A stretch of 64,000 bases of DNA from DASSNR01 sp036278935 (GTDB lineage: Bacteria; Gemmatimonadota; Gemmatimonadetes; Gemmatimonadales; Gemmatimonadaceae): positions 1 through 64,000 of the forward strand of contig DASUKA010000005.1 of NCBI GenBank assembly GCA_036278935.1, written 5' to 3'. Positions 34,749 to 42,713 of this stretch are shown piece by piece (the stretch's first letter is position 1; every line of letters starts with the position of its first letter). A program made the translations under genes and the position numbers. The notes below the pieces were generated by a model. That model was not told the DNA's origin and made no database searches. It saw nothing but the letters and a program-made list of their open reading frames with translations.

Positions 34749-35302
34749 CAGCGCCCCAGCCTGAACCCGGCCACGTAGAGAATAGCCAGCGCGGTCTTGC
34801 AGTCCATGATCTCGTTACGCTGAATCATCTCGAGCGCGCGCGACAGCGGGAGCGTTACCACCTCGGCAAACTCGTCCGCCTCGAGATGCGCCTCGCCGCG
34901 CACGAGCCCCGTGGCCATGAAGAGATGGATCGTCTCGTCGGTGAAGCCCGGCGTCGTGTACATGGTGAAGAGCCGCTCCAGGTGCTCGGCCGTGCACCCG
35001 GTCTCCTCCTCGAGCTCGCGGTGCGCACAGTGCGTCGGATCCTCATCCGGCTCCAGCCGTCCGGCAGGTACCTCGTACAGAAAGCCATCGGCGGCGTAGC
35101 GGTACTGGCGGATGAGCAGCAGCTGCGGATCGTCCCCACTGGGGTCGGTCAGAAAGGGGACGATGGCGCTGGCCCCCGAATGCCGGATGATCTCCAGCTC
35201 CCCCGTCTGCCCGTTGGGGAAGCGCACTTCGTCCACATCCAGGTTGACGACGCGTCCGCTGTAGATGCGCCGGCTGCCGATCTTCCCCGGCTCCGTTGCC
35301 AT
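34748..35302 (-). CDS. NUDIX hydrolase, ADP-ribose pyrophosphatase type
   Basis: 184 aa. Complete Nudix box Gx5Ex7REUxEExGU: GRLEPDEDPTHCAHREL then EEETGC, at about residues 80-102. N-terminal SRRIYSGRVVNLDVDEVRFPNG is typical of NudF/ADPRase. Hydrolyses ADP-ribose or related nucleotide sugars in the cytoplasm. First gene of a three-gene operon with the PH-like and small membrane proteins. Confidence 0.92.
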   Translation of the reverse strand: MATEPGKIGSRRIYSGRVVNLDVDEVRFPNGQTGELEIIRHSGASAIVPFLTDPSGDDPQLLLIRQYRYAADGFLYEVPAGRLEPDEDPTHCAHRELEEETGCTAEHLERLFTMYTTPGFTDETIHLFMATGLVRGEAHLEADEFAEVVTLPLSRALEMIQRNEIMDCKTALAILYVAGFRLGR

Positions 35303-35358
35303 ACCGCTCCTGTTAATGAATTGAAGACGTCACCGTGTGCTGTCCGCTCCGCTTCCGG

Positions 35359-36780
35359 CTATGCCCCCTGCTGTTCGGCAAGGGGTTCGCCCTCGGCGTC
35401 ATACACCGAGAGTGGTCCATAGCGGAGTTCTTCGAGCTGGGGAGCGACCACCTCCGGATCGCCCACGACCACCAGCTGCATCAGCCCGGGGTCGAGATAC
35501 CGCTCCGCCGCCGCCTGAACGTCCGAGCGCGTGACAGCGCGCACCCGGTCGCGGTACGTGTCGAAGTAGTCGCCGCTCAGCCCGTAGACCACGAGCGCGG
35601 CCAGCGCCCGCGCAATCGCATCGGTGGTCTCGTAACGAATGGGAAAGACGCCGGCCAGATAGCTGGTGGCGAGCGAGAGCTCCTCCTCGCTCACCAGCTC
35701 GCCGCGCATGCGATCGATCTCGCGCAGCATCTCGCTCGCCGCCGCTCCGGTCACGTCGCTCTTGACCGCGGCATCCACCACGAACGGGCCGGCGCCGCGC
35801 CGCCAGTCGAACGCCGAATGCGCGCCGTACGTGTACCCGTGCACCTCGCGCAGGTTCAGGTTGATGCGCGAGGAGAACATCCCGCCGAGCAACCCGTTCA
35901 TGACAAGCACCGGAAAGTAGTCAGGCGTGGTGCGGGGCAGCCCCACCTGCCCCAGGCGCAGCTCGGACTGCGGCGCGTCGGCCTTGCCCACCAGGTGCAT
36001 GGCGCGCGCGAGCCGAGCCGCCCGGTCGATCACCGCCGGCGCCGGCGGCGCCTCTCCCTGCCACGCCTCGAAGGCGCGCTCCGCCAGCGCCCGTGCAGCG
36101 TCGGTGCCCACGTCGCCCACGACGATCAGCGTCATCCCCGCAGGCCGGTAGCGCGCTCGATAGAACGTCTCCACCTCGGAGCGGGTGAGCGATGCGACCG
36201 AGCTGGCGCCGCCGTCTTCCGGCATGGCATAGCGGGAGCTGGGCTCATAGAGGAATCGCGCGAACATCTCGTTGGCCAGCCCGCGCGGCTCGGTCCGGAG
36301 CTGCAGCAGCTCGGCCAGCCGCTCGGCGCGCAGCCGCTCCACTTCGCGCTCGGGGAATGTCGGCTCCAGCATCACCTCCGCGAACAGCTCGAAGGCCTCG
36401 TCCATCCGGTGGCTGAGCACGGTCATCGTGGTGATGGCCGAATCCCACTCCGCGCCGGCCGCAATGGCCGCGCCCAAGCGCTCGAAGCGCTCGGTGAGCT
36501 CCTCGCCGCTGGAATGCGCCGAGCCTTCCAGCAGCGCGCGCGCGGTGAGGTTGGCCACGCCGTCGCGTCCCGCCGGCTCGCTCGACGCACCGCACGGGCC
36601 AACCATGGTGACCGTCACCACGGGCAGCGCCCGGACCGGCGCAACGATCACTCCGAGTCCATTGCCGAGTGTGAACCGCTCGAACGCGGGAAAGTGGTAT
36701 TCGCGGGGAGCCGTTGGCGTGGGGCGAGCGGGGAAAGAAGAATGGAGAGAGGCGGCGTTGCCGCTGTGTGCGTCACGCAT
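35359..36780 (-). CDS. M16 family peptidase-like protein, catalytically degenerate partner
   Basis: 473 aa from the ATG at 36780. M16 fold with both halves visible, but the HxxEH zinc motif is absent: the equivalent region reads LTARALLEGSAHSSGEELTERF. The substrate-binding Arg/Tyr region is kept (YTYGAHSAFDWRRGAGPFVV). This is the pattern of the inactive subunit of heterodimeric M16B proteases. Starts 8 nt inside the end of the catalytic gene. Its N-terminal SSFPARPTP part comes from an arm of the repeat described at 36733-36842. Confidence 0.9.
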   Translation of the reverse strand: MRDAHSGNAASLHSSFPARPTPTAPREYHFPAFERFTLGNGLGVIVAPVRALPVVTVTMVGPCGASSEPAGRDGVANLTARALLEGSAHSSGEELTERFERLGAAIAAGAEWDSAITTMTVLSHRMDEAFELFAEVMLEPTFPEREVERLRAERLAELLQLRTEPRGLANEMFARFLYEPSSRYAMPEDGGASSVASLTRSEVETFYRARYRPAGMTLIVVGDVGTDAARALAERAFEAWQGEAPPAPAVIDRAARLARAMHLVGKADAPQSELRLGQVGLPRTTPDYFPVLVMNGLLGGMFSSRINLNLREVHGYTYGAHSAFDWRRGAGPFVVDAAVKSDVTGAAASEMLREIDRMRGELVSEEELSLATSYLAGVFPIRYETTDAIARALAALVVYGLSGDYFDTYRDRVRAVTRSDVQAAAERYLDPGLMQLVVVGDPEVVAPQLEELRYGPLSVYDAEGEPLAEQQGA

Positions 36781-36842
36781 GATGACCCTCGCCAGCCGGG
36801 ATGGCGTCCGCCGTATCACCCGCCTTTCTCCTTTCTTCTTTC
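36733..36842. repeat. Repeat arms straddling the junction of the two M16 genes
   Basis: Left GAAAGAAGAATGGAGAGAGG plus C (36733-36753) is complementary at 19 of 21 positions to 36822-36842. The left arm lies in the N-terminal codons of the inactive partner and the right arm in the C-terminal codons of the catalytic protein, where it encodes EEKEERRKAG. Start and stop of the overlapping genes fall in the interior. Confidence 0.8.
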
Positions 36843-38125
36843 TCCTCTCGCGCGTCTTCCGCCGCCCGCGGCACATAGAGCAGACTCGCCCGGTTCTCCG
36901 GGCAGAGTCGCTCGCGGGCGATGGCGTTCACCTGCTCGGTCCTGACCGCGCGGTAGCGTGCCGGCTCCTCGTTGACCAGTGCGGGATCATTGAAATAGGT
37001 GGCGAACATCGAGAGCTTGTCCGCGCGCTCGCCCACCGATTGCAGCGCGGTCACGAAGTGCGTCTCGATGAGCGCGACCGCCCGCTCCACCTCCTCGTCC
37101 GTCACGCCGCGTTGTTGCACCGCGTCGATTTCCCGCGCGAGCTCGTGCTCCAACGCATCGGCGGACGTTTCGGGGCGGGCGATGACATCGGCAATCAGCA
37201 AGTCCGCGCTCTCCGACAGGTCGAAGGTGTACGCGCTGGCCTCCGCGGCAACCTGCCGCTCCCGCACGAGCACGCGTTGCAGGCGACTTCCCTTCCCCAT
37301 CCCCAAGACCGCGCCCAGCACGCTGGCCGGGTAGTAGTCCGGGCTCCCGAACGTGGGAATGCGGAAGGCGAGCAATACGCGCGGCAGCGCGACATCGTCT
37401 GGCACCCTCTCGCTCAGCCAGCGGCCGAAGGTGGGCGGCAGCTCCGGAAACACAAGCGGCGGCCGGCCGAGTCCGCGTGGGAGCGGCTCGAAGTAGCGGC
37501 GCACGAGATCGCGGGCCTCGGCGGCGTCGAAGTCACCGGCGATCGAGAGCACCGCGTTGTCCGGCGTGTAATAGGTGGCGAAGAAGCCTTCGATGTCCTG
37601 AAGGCTCGCCTCGCTCAGGTCCTCCATGGAGCCGATGAGCGAGTGGTGGAATGGGTGCTCGGGCGGGAAAGCGAGCGCGGGCAGCTTCTCCCACCAGGTG
37701 CCGTACGGCTGATTGTCCACGCTCCAGCGTCGTTCATTTTTGACCACATCGCGCTGAAGGTCCAATTTCTGCTGCGTCATGGCGGGGAGCAGATACCCCA
37801 TGCGGTCGGCCTCGAGCCAGAGGGCCAGCGCCAGCTGGTTGGAGGGAACGGTCTCGAAGTAATTCGTCCGGTCCAGCCAGGTCGAGCCGTTCAGCGTGCC
37901 GCCGGCACGTTGGATGAGCTCGAAGTGCTCGTTGGACGCCACGTGCTCCGAGCCCTGAAAGAGCATGTGCTCGAACAGGTGCGCGAAGCCGGTGCGCCCC
38001 GTGCGCTCGTTGGCCGATCCCACGTGGTACCAGAGATTCACCGCAACGATAGGCGCGGTGTGGTCCTCCGAGAGCGTGACACGGAGTCCGTTGGGCAACT
38101 GATAGGTCTCGATGGGAATACGCAT
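36773..38125 (-). CDS. M16 family zinc metallopeptidase, catalytic subunit
   Basis: 450 aa. HxxEH motif HLFEH within RTGFAHLFEHMLFQG (~residues 49-53), with the third ligand Glu expected in KNERRWSVDNQPYG. N-terminal QLPNGLRVTLSEDHTAP is typical of insulinase family. Pairs with the degenerate protein encoded just downstream (8-nt overlap). Cytoplasmic or periplasmic location is unclear since no signal peptide is visible. Possible leaderless transcript: TACAAT on the minus strand is only 9 nt before the ATG. Confidence 0.93.
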   Translation of the reverse strand: MRIPIETYQLPNGLRVTLSEDHTAPIVAVNLWYHVGSANERTGRTGFAHLFEHMLFQGSEHVASNEHFELIQRAGGTLNGSTWLDRTNYFETVPSNQLALALWLEADRMGYLLPAMTQQKLDLQRDVVKNERRWSVDNQPYGTWWEKLPALAFPPEHPFHHSLIGSMEDLSEASLQDIEGFFATYYTPDNAVLSIAGDFDAAEARDLVRRYFEPLPRGLGRPPLVFPELPPTFGRWLSERVPDDVALPRVLLAFRIPTFGSPDYYPASVLGAVLGMGKGSRLQRVLVRERQVAAEASAYTFDLSESADLLIADVIARPETSADALEHELAREIDAVQQRGVTDEEVERAVALIETHFVTALQSVGERADKLSMFATYFNDPALVNEEPARYRAVRTEQVNAIARERLCPENRASLLYVPRAAEDAREEKEERRKAGDTADAIPAGEGHHA

Positions 38126-38134
38126 GACAGGAAT

Positions 38135-38140
38135 ATTGTA
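38135..38140 (-). promoter_or_regulatory. -10-like TACAAT directly upstream of the M16 start
   Basis: On the minus strand TACAAT is followed by ATTCCTGTC and then ATG, so transcription would begin 1-3 nt before the start codon. No clear -35 and no SD are seen. Confidence 0.35.
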
Positions 38141-38198
38141 TGGGCGTGTTGGGGAGAGGAACCCTGTCGCGGCCCGCCGCGCCGGCCGCGGTATCGCC

Positions 38199-38228
38199 TT
38201 GACATGCCAGCAATTGCGTGCGCATACT
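38199..38228 (+). promoter_or_regulatory. Candidate sigma-70 promoter for fae
   Basis: TTGACA (38199-38204), 18-bp spacer, CATACT (38223-38228). It would leave a leader of about 130 nt, which contains no gene. The -10 matches that of the aquaporin candidate. Confidence 0.45.
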
Positions 38229-38366
38229 CACGCCCTTGGTACTCGGGACGGGCTACGCTTTCGGTGCGACCGCGCGGGTGGCCACTCATCCGTGCTGCTC
38301 CGTCACAAAGCATTCCACGCAGTCGCGTGTCTGTAGCAAACCCACATCGGTACGGAGGTGGTTACC

Positions 38367-38876
38367 ATGGCAGACTTCATGATCGGCGAGTCTCTGGTTG
38401 GCGACGGAAACGAGGTCGCACACATCGATCTCATCATCGGCTCCAAGTCCGGCCCCGCGGGGCAGGCGTTCGTGCATGCTCTGAGTTCCCAGCGTGAAGG
38501 CCACTCCACGCTCCTCGCGCTCGTCGCCCCGAACCTGCCGGCCAAGCCTGACGCGATTCTCTTCAACAAGGTGACCATCAAGGACGCCACCCAGGCCGTG
38601 CAGATGTTCGGTCCGGCGCAGGCAGCGGTGGGGCGCGCGGTGGTGGACTCGGTGAAGTCCGGCGTTATTCCGCGCGACAAGGTGGAGGACTACTGCGTGC
38701 TTGCCGGCGTCTTCATCCACTGGGATGCGAAGGATGACAAGAAGATCTACGACAACAACTACCGGGCGACCATGCAGGCGATCGAGCGCGCGGTCAAGGG
38801 AACGCCGAAGATCGACGAGGTGATGAACAGCGAGAAGACCGCCAAGCATCCCTTCGCCGGCGGCGCGGAGGGGTAA
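38367..38876 (+). CDS. fae: Formaldehyde-activating enzyme
   Basis: 169 aa. ATG at 38367 chosen because GGAGGT (38354-38359) sits 7 nt upstream. Fae catalyses condensation of formaldehyde with tetrahydromethanopterin to methylene-H4MPT in the cytoplasm. Signatures: FMIGESLVGDGNEVAHIDLIIGSKSGPAG at the N-terminus with the catalytic His (HIDL), LLALVAPNLPAKPDAILFNKVTIK, and the FGPAQAAVGRAVVDSV segment; length matches the family. First gene of the C1-transfer cluster and followed by mtdB after a repeat-filled 112 bp. Confidence 0.97.
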   Translation: MADFMIGESLVGDGNEVAHIDLIIGSKSGPAGQAFVHALSSQREGHSTLLALVAPNLPAKPDAILFNKVTIKDATQAVQMFGPAQAAVGRAVVDSVKSGVIPRDKVEDYCVLAGVFIHWDAKDDKKIYDNNYRATMQAIERAVKGTPKIDEVMNSEKTAKHPFAGGAEG

Positions 38877-38880
38877 GGGC

Positions 38881-38980
38881 GAGAGAGGCGAAAGGCGAGA
38901 GGAGAAACGGCGCGCAGGGATCAGCGCTGGTTACGGGGAAGCCGTTCCTCTCACCTCTCTCCTTTCTCGCCTTTCGCCTC
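38881..38980. repeat. Modular inverted repeat between fae and mtdB
   Basis: 16-bp perfect stem GAGGCGAAAGGCGAGA at 38885-38900 and complement at 38965-38980. The interior holds GGAGAAACGGC and GCCGTTCCTCTCACCTCTC, a second nested pair. Confidence 0.9.
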
Positions 38981-38988
38981 GAGCACTC

Positions 38989-39861
38989 ATGAAAAAGCTC
39001 CTCGTCCAACTCGACAGCTCGCGCTCGCCGAGCACGTTCGATCAGGTGGTGGCGTACGACAGCGGCGTTGATGACATCCTGAGTTACGGTGGCATCGGCG
39101 AAGCGGATGTACGCGACCTCGTGCATGGCTGCATCTTCACGCGCAGCCCCAACCATCTGCAGAACACGGCGATCTTCATCGGCGGCACCGACATCGGAAT
39201 CGGTGCCAAGCTCCTCTCGACCGCGCAGCAGGCGTTCTTCGGCCCGTTCCGCGTGTCGGTCATGCTCGACTCCAACGGATCCAACACGACTGCGGCCGCC
39301 GCCGTGGTGAAGCTCGTGCAGGCAGTGGGCGACATCCACGGCAAGCGCGTCGTGCTCACGGCGGGCACGGGACCGGTCGGGCGACGCGCCGCGGGGCTGC
39401 TGGCGAAGGCGGGGGCGGACGTCACCATCACCTCGCGTAACACGGAGGAGGGCACACGCGCCGCCCAGGGCATCCATGACCGATTTGGCGGCACGGTGAC
39501 GTGCGTGCTCATGCGCGACGCCTCGGAGGCGAACACGGTGCTCGACGAGGCGAAGCCTGAGCTCCTGCTCAATACCGGGCCGGCCGGCGTGAATCTTGTC
39601 CCGCGCAGTGCGTGGGAAGGACGCAAGGGACTCCTCGTCGCCGCGGACCTGAATGCCGTCCCGCCGCTTGGCATTGAGGGGATCGAATCGAAGGACGATG
39701 GCGCGAAGCGCGGCAGCATCACAGTCTTCGGCGCCCTCGGCATTGGCGGCCTCAAGATGAAGGTGCACAAGGCCTGCCTCGCCCGTCTCTTCGAGCGAAA
39801 CGACCTTGTGCTCGACGCCGATACGATCTTCGAGGTGGCGCGGGAGACGGTGAGACAGTAG
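38989..39861 (+). CDS. mtdB: NAD(P)-dependent methylenetetrahydromethanopterin dehydrogenase
   Basis: 290 aa. Rossmann domain with VVLTAGTGPVGRRAAGLLAKAGADVTITSR; pterin-side regions FDQVVAYDSGVDDILSYGGI and GCIFTRSPNHLQNTAIFIGG; VAADLNAVPPLGIEGIE near the end. Oxidises methylene-H4MPT to methenyl-H4MPT with NAD+ or NADP+ (MtdB accepts both; sequence alone does not settle which). Next step needs Mch, which is not in the window. Confidence 0.95.
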   Translation: MKKLLVQLDSSRSPSTFDQVVAYDSGVDDILSYGGIGEADVRDLVHGCIFTRSPNHLQNTAIFIGGTDIGIGAKLLSTAQQAFFGPFRVSVMLDSNGSNTTAAAAVVKLVQAVGDIHGKRVVLTAGTGPVGRRAAGLLAKAGADVTITSRNTEEGTRAAQGIHDRFGGTVTCVLMRDASEANTVLDEAKPELLLNTGPAGVNLVPRSAWEGRKGLLVAADLNAVPPLGIEGIESKDDGAKRGSITVFGALGIGGLKMKVHKACLARLFERNDLVLDADTIFEVARETVRQ

Positions 39862-40041
39862 GTCAGTGGGTCAGAAGCAGCCCGACGGGTTGTCATTCCG
39901 AGCGGGGCGAGGAATCTGCTAACCACGCGAAGCGACTCCTCGGTCGTCTCGCTCCTTCGGAATGACACGCATGGTGCTCTCGCTTCCTTGGAATGACACT
40001 CGGGTCGGCCGTTCCTGACTCACTGACCGGCTGACTCACTC
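39857..40041. repeat. Compound repeat: GTCAG module around a TGTCATTCCGAG element
   Basis: Outer module CAGTAGGTCAGTGGGTCAG (from 39857) is mirrored by CTGACTCACTGACCGGCTGA (from 40015). Inside is TGTCATTCCGA (39891-39901) with TCGGAATGACA (39957-39967), and a third half TTGGAATGACAC near 39989. The GTCATTCCGAG word is a repeat known from many environmental bacteria (from memory). Confidence 0.85.
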
Positions 40042-40044
40042 CAA

Positions 40045-41181
40045 ATGCCCCGCGTCATCGGTATCGATCCCGGCACGGTCAGCATCGATCTCTGTGGGCT
40101 CGATGATGGGCACGTCTTTCTCGACCGTACGCTGCCCACGGCAGAGGCGCTCGCGGATCCCGCGGCGTTCGTGGCGATGCTGGAGCGCATGGGATCGGTC
40201 GATCTCATGGCCGGGCCATCGGGGTACGGTCTCCCGCTCATCCCGGCCGCCGAGGCAACGGAGGAGATGTTCCGCCTGGCGTACCTCGCGGCACCGGGGG
40301 AGCAGGGGGGCATTGGCGGGTTGCGCGCGCTGGCGCGTGCGCTCGCGCACTCCTCCCTCCCGGTCGTGTTCACGCCGGGCGTCATCCATCTCCCCACTGT
40401 GCCGGCCTACCGCAAAGTGAACCGCGTGGACATGGGCACGGCGGACAAGGTGTGTGCGGCGGCGCTCGCGGTGCACCAGCAGCGTGAGCGCCGCGGGTGC
40501 GCCGCGCACGACGTTTCCTTCCTGCTCATGGAGCTCGGCGGAGCGTTCACCGCCGCGCTCGCGGTGGAGCGCGGACAGATCGTGGACGGGGTGGGTGGAA
40601 GCGCCGGCCCCGTGGGGATGCGCGGCGTGGGCGCGCTGGATGGCGAGGTGGCATTCCTGGCGGGCACCGTGCCCAAGTCCATGCTCTTTCGCGGTGGCGT
40701 GAACGCCATCCGCGCGGAGACGTCGGTTGCTCCGGAAGGCGGCGTCGCCGAAGGCAGCGCCCCGGAAGCCGGCGCACTGGAAGCCAGCGCCTCCGAGTCC
40801 TTCGCGGCGCCGCATGGCGGGCGCGATGAACTCGCCTGGAACGCCTACATGGAGGGCATCGAGAAGGCGGTGGCCATGCTCGCGGTCGCGGTGCCCCACC
40901 CGTACGAGATTCTGTTGTCCGGCCGTATGGCGCACGACGCTGATGTGTTTCAGGAGCTCACCCGCCGACTCGGCGCGCGCGCGCCGGTGCGGCGTCTGGA
41001 TGGGTTCACCGCCACTGCCAAGGAAGGCGCGCAGGGAGCGGCACTCATTGCCGATGGGCTGGCCGGCGGTGGCGCGCAGTGGCTCGTGCAATCGCTGGAG
41101 CTCACCCGCGCTACCGGTACGTCGCTCGACTATCTCTACGTGATCACGCCGGAGACGGCGCGGCGGAGGATAGGACTGTGA
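40045..41181 (+). CDS. DUF1464 family protein (ASKHA-fold, kinase-like)
   Basis: 378 aa. N-terminal VIGIDPGTVSIDLCGLDDG is the phosphate-1 loop of an acetate/sugar-kinase/Hsp70 fold. DUF1464 hallmarks follow: MAGPSGYGLPLIPA, VVFTPGVIHLPTVPAYRKVNRVDMGTADKVC and LLMELGGAFTAALAVERGQIVDGVGG. The family is archaeal plus bacteria that carry the H4MPT C1 pathway, annotated as a putative butyrate-type kinase without proof. Here it stands in the pathway operon between mtdB and the ATP-grasp gene, suggesting a role in making or modifying H4MPT or methanofuran. An Ala/Glu-rich insertion lies at ~230-255. Confidence 0.9.
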   Translation: MPRVIGIDPGTVSIDLCGLDDGHVFLDRTLPTAEALADPAAFVAMLERMGSVDLMAGPSGYGLPLIPAAEATEEMFRLAYLAAPGEQGGIGGLRALARALAHSSLPVVFTPGVIHLPTVPAYRKVNRVDMGTADKVCAAALAVHQQRERRGCAAHDVSFLLMELGGAFTAALAVERGQIVDGVGGSAGPVGMRGVGALDGEVAFLAGTVPKSMLFRGGVNAIRAETSVAPEGGVAEGSAPEAGALEASASESFAAPHGGRDELAWNAYMEGIEKAVAMLAVAVPHPYEILLSGRMAHDADVFQELTRRLGARAPVRRLDGFTATAKEGAQGAALIADGLAGGGAQWLVQSLELTRATGTSLDYLYVITPETARRRIGL

Positions 41182-41183
41182 CG

Positions 41184-41380
41184 CGAGAGGCGGGAAAGGC
41201 GAGAAAGGAGAAAGGCGAGAGGAGAAAGGCGGTGGATCAGTGAGTCAGTCGGCCAGTGAGTCAGAAACGGCCGGGAATTGGGAGTCGGGTGTCGGGCGGG
41301 CGGGGAGAGAACTCCTCTCGTCACGGCCGTTCCCCGATACCCGACACCCTACTCGCGGCACCCTATCCTCTGACCTTTCC
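41184..41380. repeat. Modular inverted repeat covering the ATP-grasp start
   Basis: Long purine arm from 41184 (GCGAGAGGCGGGAAAGGCG, then GAGAAAGGAGAAAGGCG), then GTGAGTCAGTCGGCCAGTGA, AAACGGCC and GGGAGTCGGGTGTCGGG, mirrored by GGCCGTTCCCCGATACCCGA then CACCCTACTC. The pyrimidine end is decayed to CCTTTCCCTCCTCC and merges with the coding sequence. Confidence 0.82.
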
Positions 41381-42688
41381 CTCCTCCTCGTCGGCATCTC
41401 GACCCGCGCGATCGCGGAGTCGGCGGCGCGCGCCGGCTATCACGTGAGCGCCGTTGATGCGTTCGCGGATCTCGATCACATGGCGCACCGGGAAGGCCGG
41501 GCATTCTCCGTGTCGCGCGACTGCGGCCTGGCGTACAGCGCTGATCAGGTTGCGCGCACGGCACGCTCCATCGACGCCCATGCGGTAGCCTACACATCGG
41601 ACTTCGAGAACCATCCCGCCGCCGTGGCACGACTGGCCCGCGGGCTGCTGCTGGGCAACCCCCCAGAAGTGCTTCGCCGAGTGCGGAACCCGTTCGTCGT
41701 GGCGCGCACCCTCACCGCGCGCGGCTTTGCCGTTCCGCAACTGTGGAGCGGCGCGGAAGACGGCGAGCCTGGGGATCAGGTCTTGAATGGCGAATCCCGG
41801 ATTCACCATTCAAGACCTGATCCCTCTCACCCCCCACGACTCACAACCCACTGCCTCGCCAAACCCCTCGCCTCCGGCGGAGGACACAGCATCGTGCCGT
41901 GGCGCGCGGGGCAGGCGCTCGCGGCGGGGATGGTGCTGCAGGAGCGGATCGCGGGCATCCCGGGCTCGATCGTCTTCGCGGCCGATGGCGAGCGCGCCGT
42001 GCCCTTTGCGCTCACGAGGCAGCTCATCGGGGATCGCGCCTTCGGAGCGCACGGGTTCAAGTATTGCGGGAATATTCTCGTGGCCGCGGGCGATCCATAC
42101 GTCGACCGCGGTCGCGGGCTCCTTGAGCGCGCGATGGCGGTTGCGCGGGTGGTGGTGGAGGCGTTCGGCCTCGTGGGAGTGAATGGGATCGACTTCATCG
42201 CGCGCCAGGGTGTGCCCTATCCCATCGAAATCAACCCGCGCTACACGGCGGCCATGGAGCTGGCGGAGCGGGCATACGGTCTGTCGGTATTCGAGGCCCA
42301 CGCCGCGGGGTGTGCCGCTGCTGTTCCCGCGTTCGACCTCGAGCGCGAGTGGCGGTCCGGCGGCGCCGTGGGCAAGGCGGTCATCTACGCGCGGCACACC
42401 ATCGTGCTGGGTGATACGCGCCGCTGGTGTGATGACGACACCATGCGCGATGTGCCGCATCCCGGCGAGCGCATTGCGCGGGGCCGGCCGGTGTGCACGG
42501 TCTTCGCGCGAGGCCGTGACGGCAGCGCGTGCTATGCCGCGCTCGTCCGGCGCGCCGGGCAGGTATACGAGCAGCTGGACCGCTGGCGTCGGACTGAAAC
42601 GAGGATGCGGAAGAGAGCAGAGCACGCGGCCGGTAACACAACGGGCACGCGGAGGCGTGTGGCGACGGGGCATGAGGACACGGAGTAG
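41240..42688 (+). CDS. ATP-grasp protein of the H4MPT/methanofuran C1 pathway
   Basis: 482 aa if read from the GTG at 41240; no ATG, GTG or TTG lies in frame between the repeat and LLLVGISTRAIAESAARAGY, so the start is uncertain and the first ~45 residues come from the repeat. ATP-grasp elements: KPLASGGGHSIVPW, VLQERIAGIPGSIVFAADG, VGVNGIDFIARQG and PIEINPRYTAAMELAE. Homologues occur in the H4MPT gene clusters of methylotrophs as the ATP-grasp Orf17 and relate to MfnD-type ligases that add glutamate in methanofuran synthesis. Residues ~178-207 are translated from a REP-like palindrome (41772-41824), between the N-terminal domain and the ATP-binding loop. Confidence 0.88.
   Translation: MSQSASESETAGNWESGVGRAGRELLSSRPFPDTRHPTRGTLSSDLSLLLVGISTRAIAESAARAGYHVSAVDAFADLDHMAHREGRAFSVSRDCGLAYSADQVARTARSIDAHAVAYTSDFENHPAAVARLARGLLLGNPPEVLRRVRNPFVVARTLTARGFAVPQLWSGAEDGEPGDQVLNGESRIHHSRPDPSHPPRLTTHCLAKPLASGGGHSIVPWRAGQALAAGMVLQERIAGIPGSIVFAADGERAVPFALTRQLIGDRAFGAHGFKYCGNILVAAGDPYVDRGRGLLERAMAVARVVVEAFGLVGVNGIDFIARQGVPYPIEINPRYTAAMELAERAYGLSVFEAHAAGCAAAVPAFDLEREWRSGGAVGKAVIYARHTIVLGDTRRWCDDDTMRDVPHPGERIARGRPVCTVFARGRDGSACYAALVRRAGQVYEQLDRWRRTETRMRKRAEHAAGNTTGTRRRVATGHEDTE
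41772..41824. repeat. REP-like palindrome, copy B, in frame inside the ATP-grasp gene
   Basis: Arms GGGATCAGGTCTTGAATGG (41772-41790) and CCATTCAAGACCTGATCCC (41806-41824) are exact complements over 19 bp; between them GAATCC-C-GGATTC forms an inner hairpin. It shares the TCAGGTCTTG core with copy A at 26879-26922. It is followed by CACGACTCACAACCCA, a module of the intergenic repeat family. Confidence 0.93.
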
Positions 42689-42713
42689 CGGAGGAGTCGA
42701 GTGAGCGATTGCG

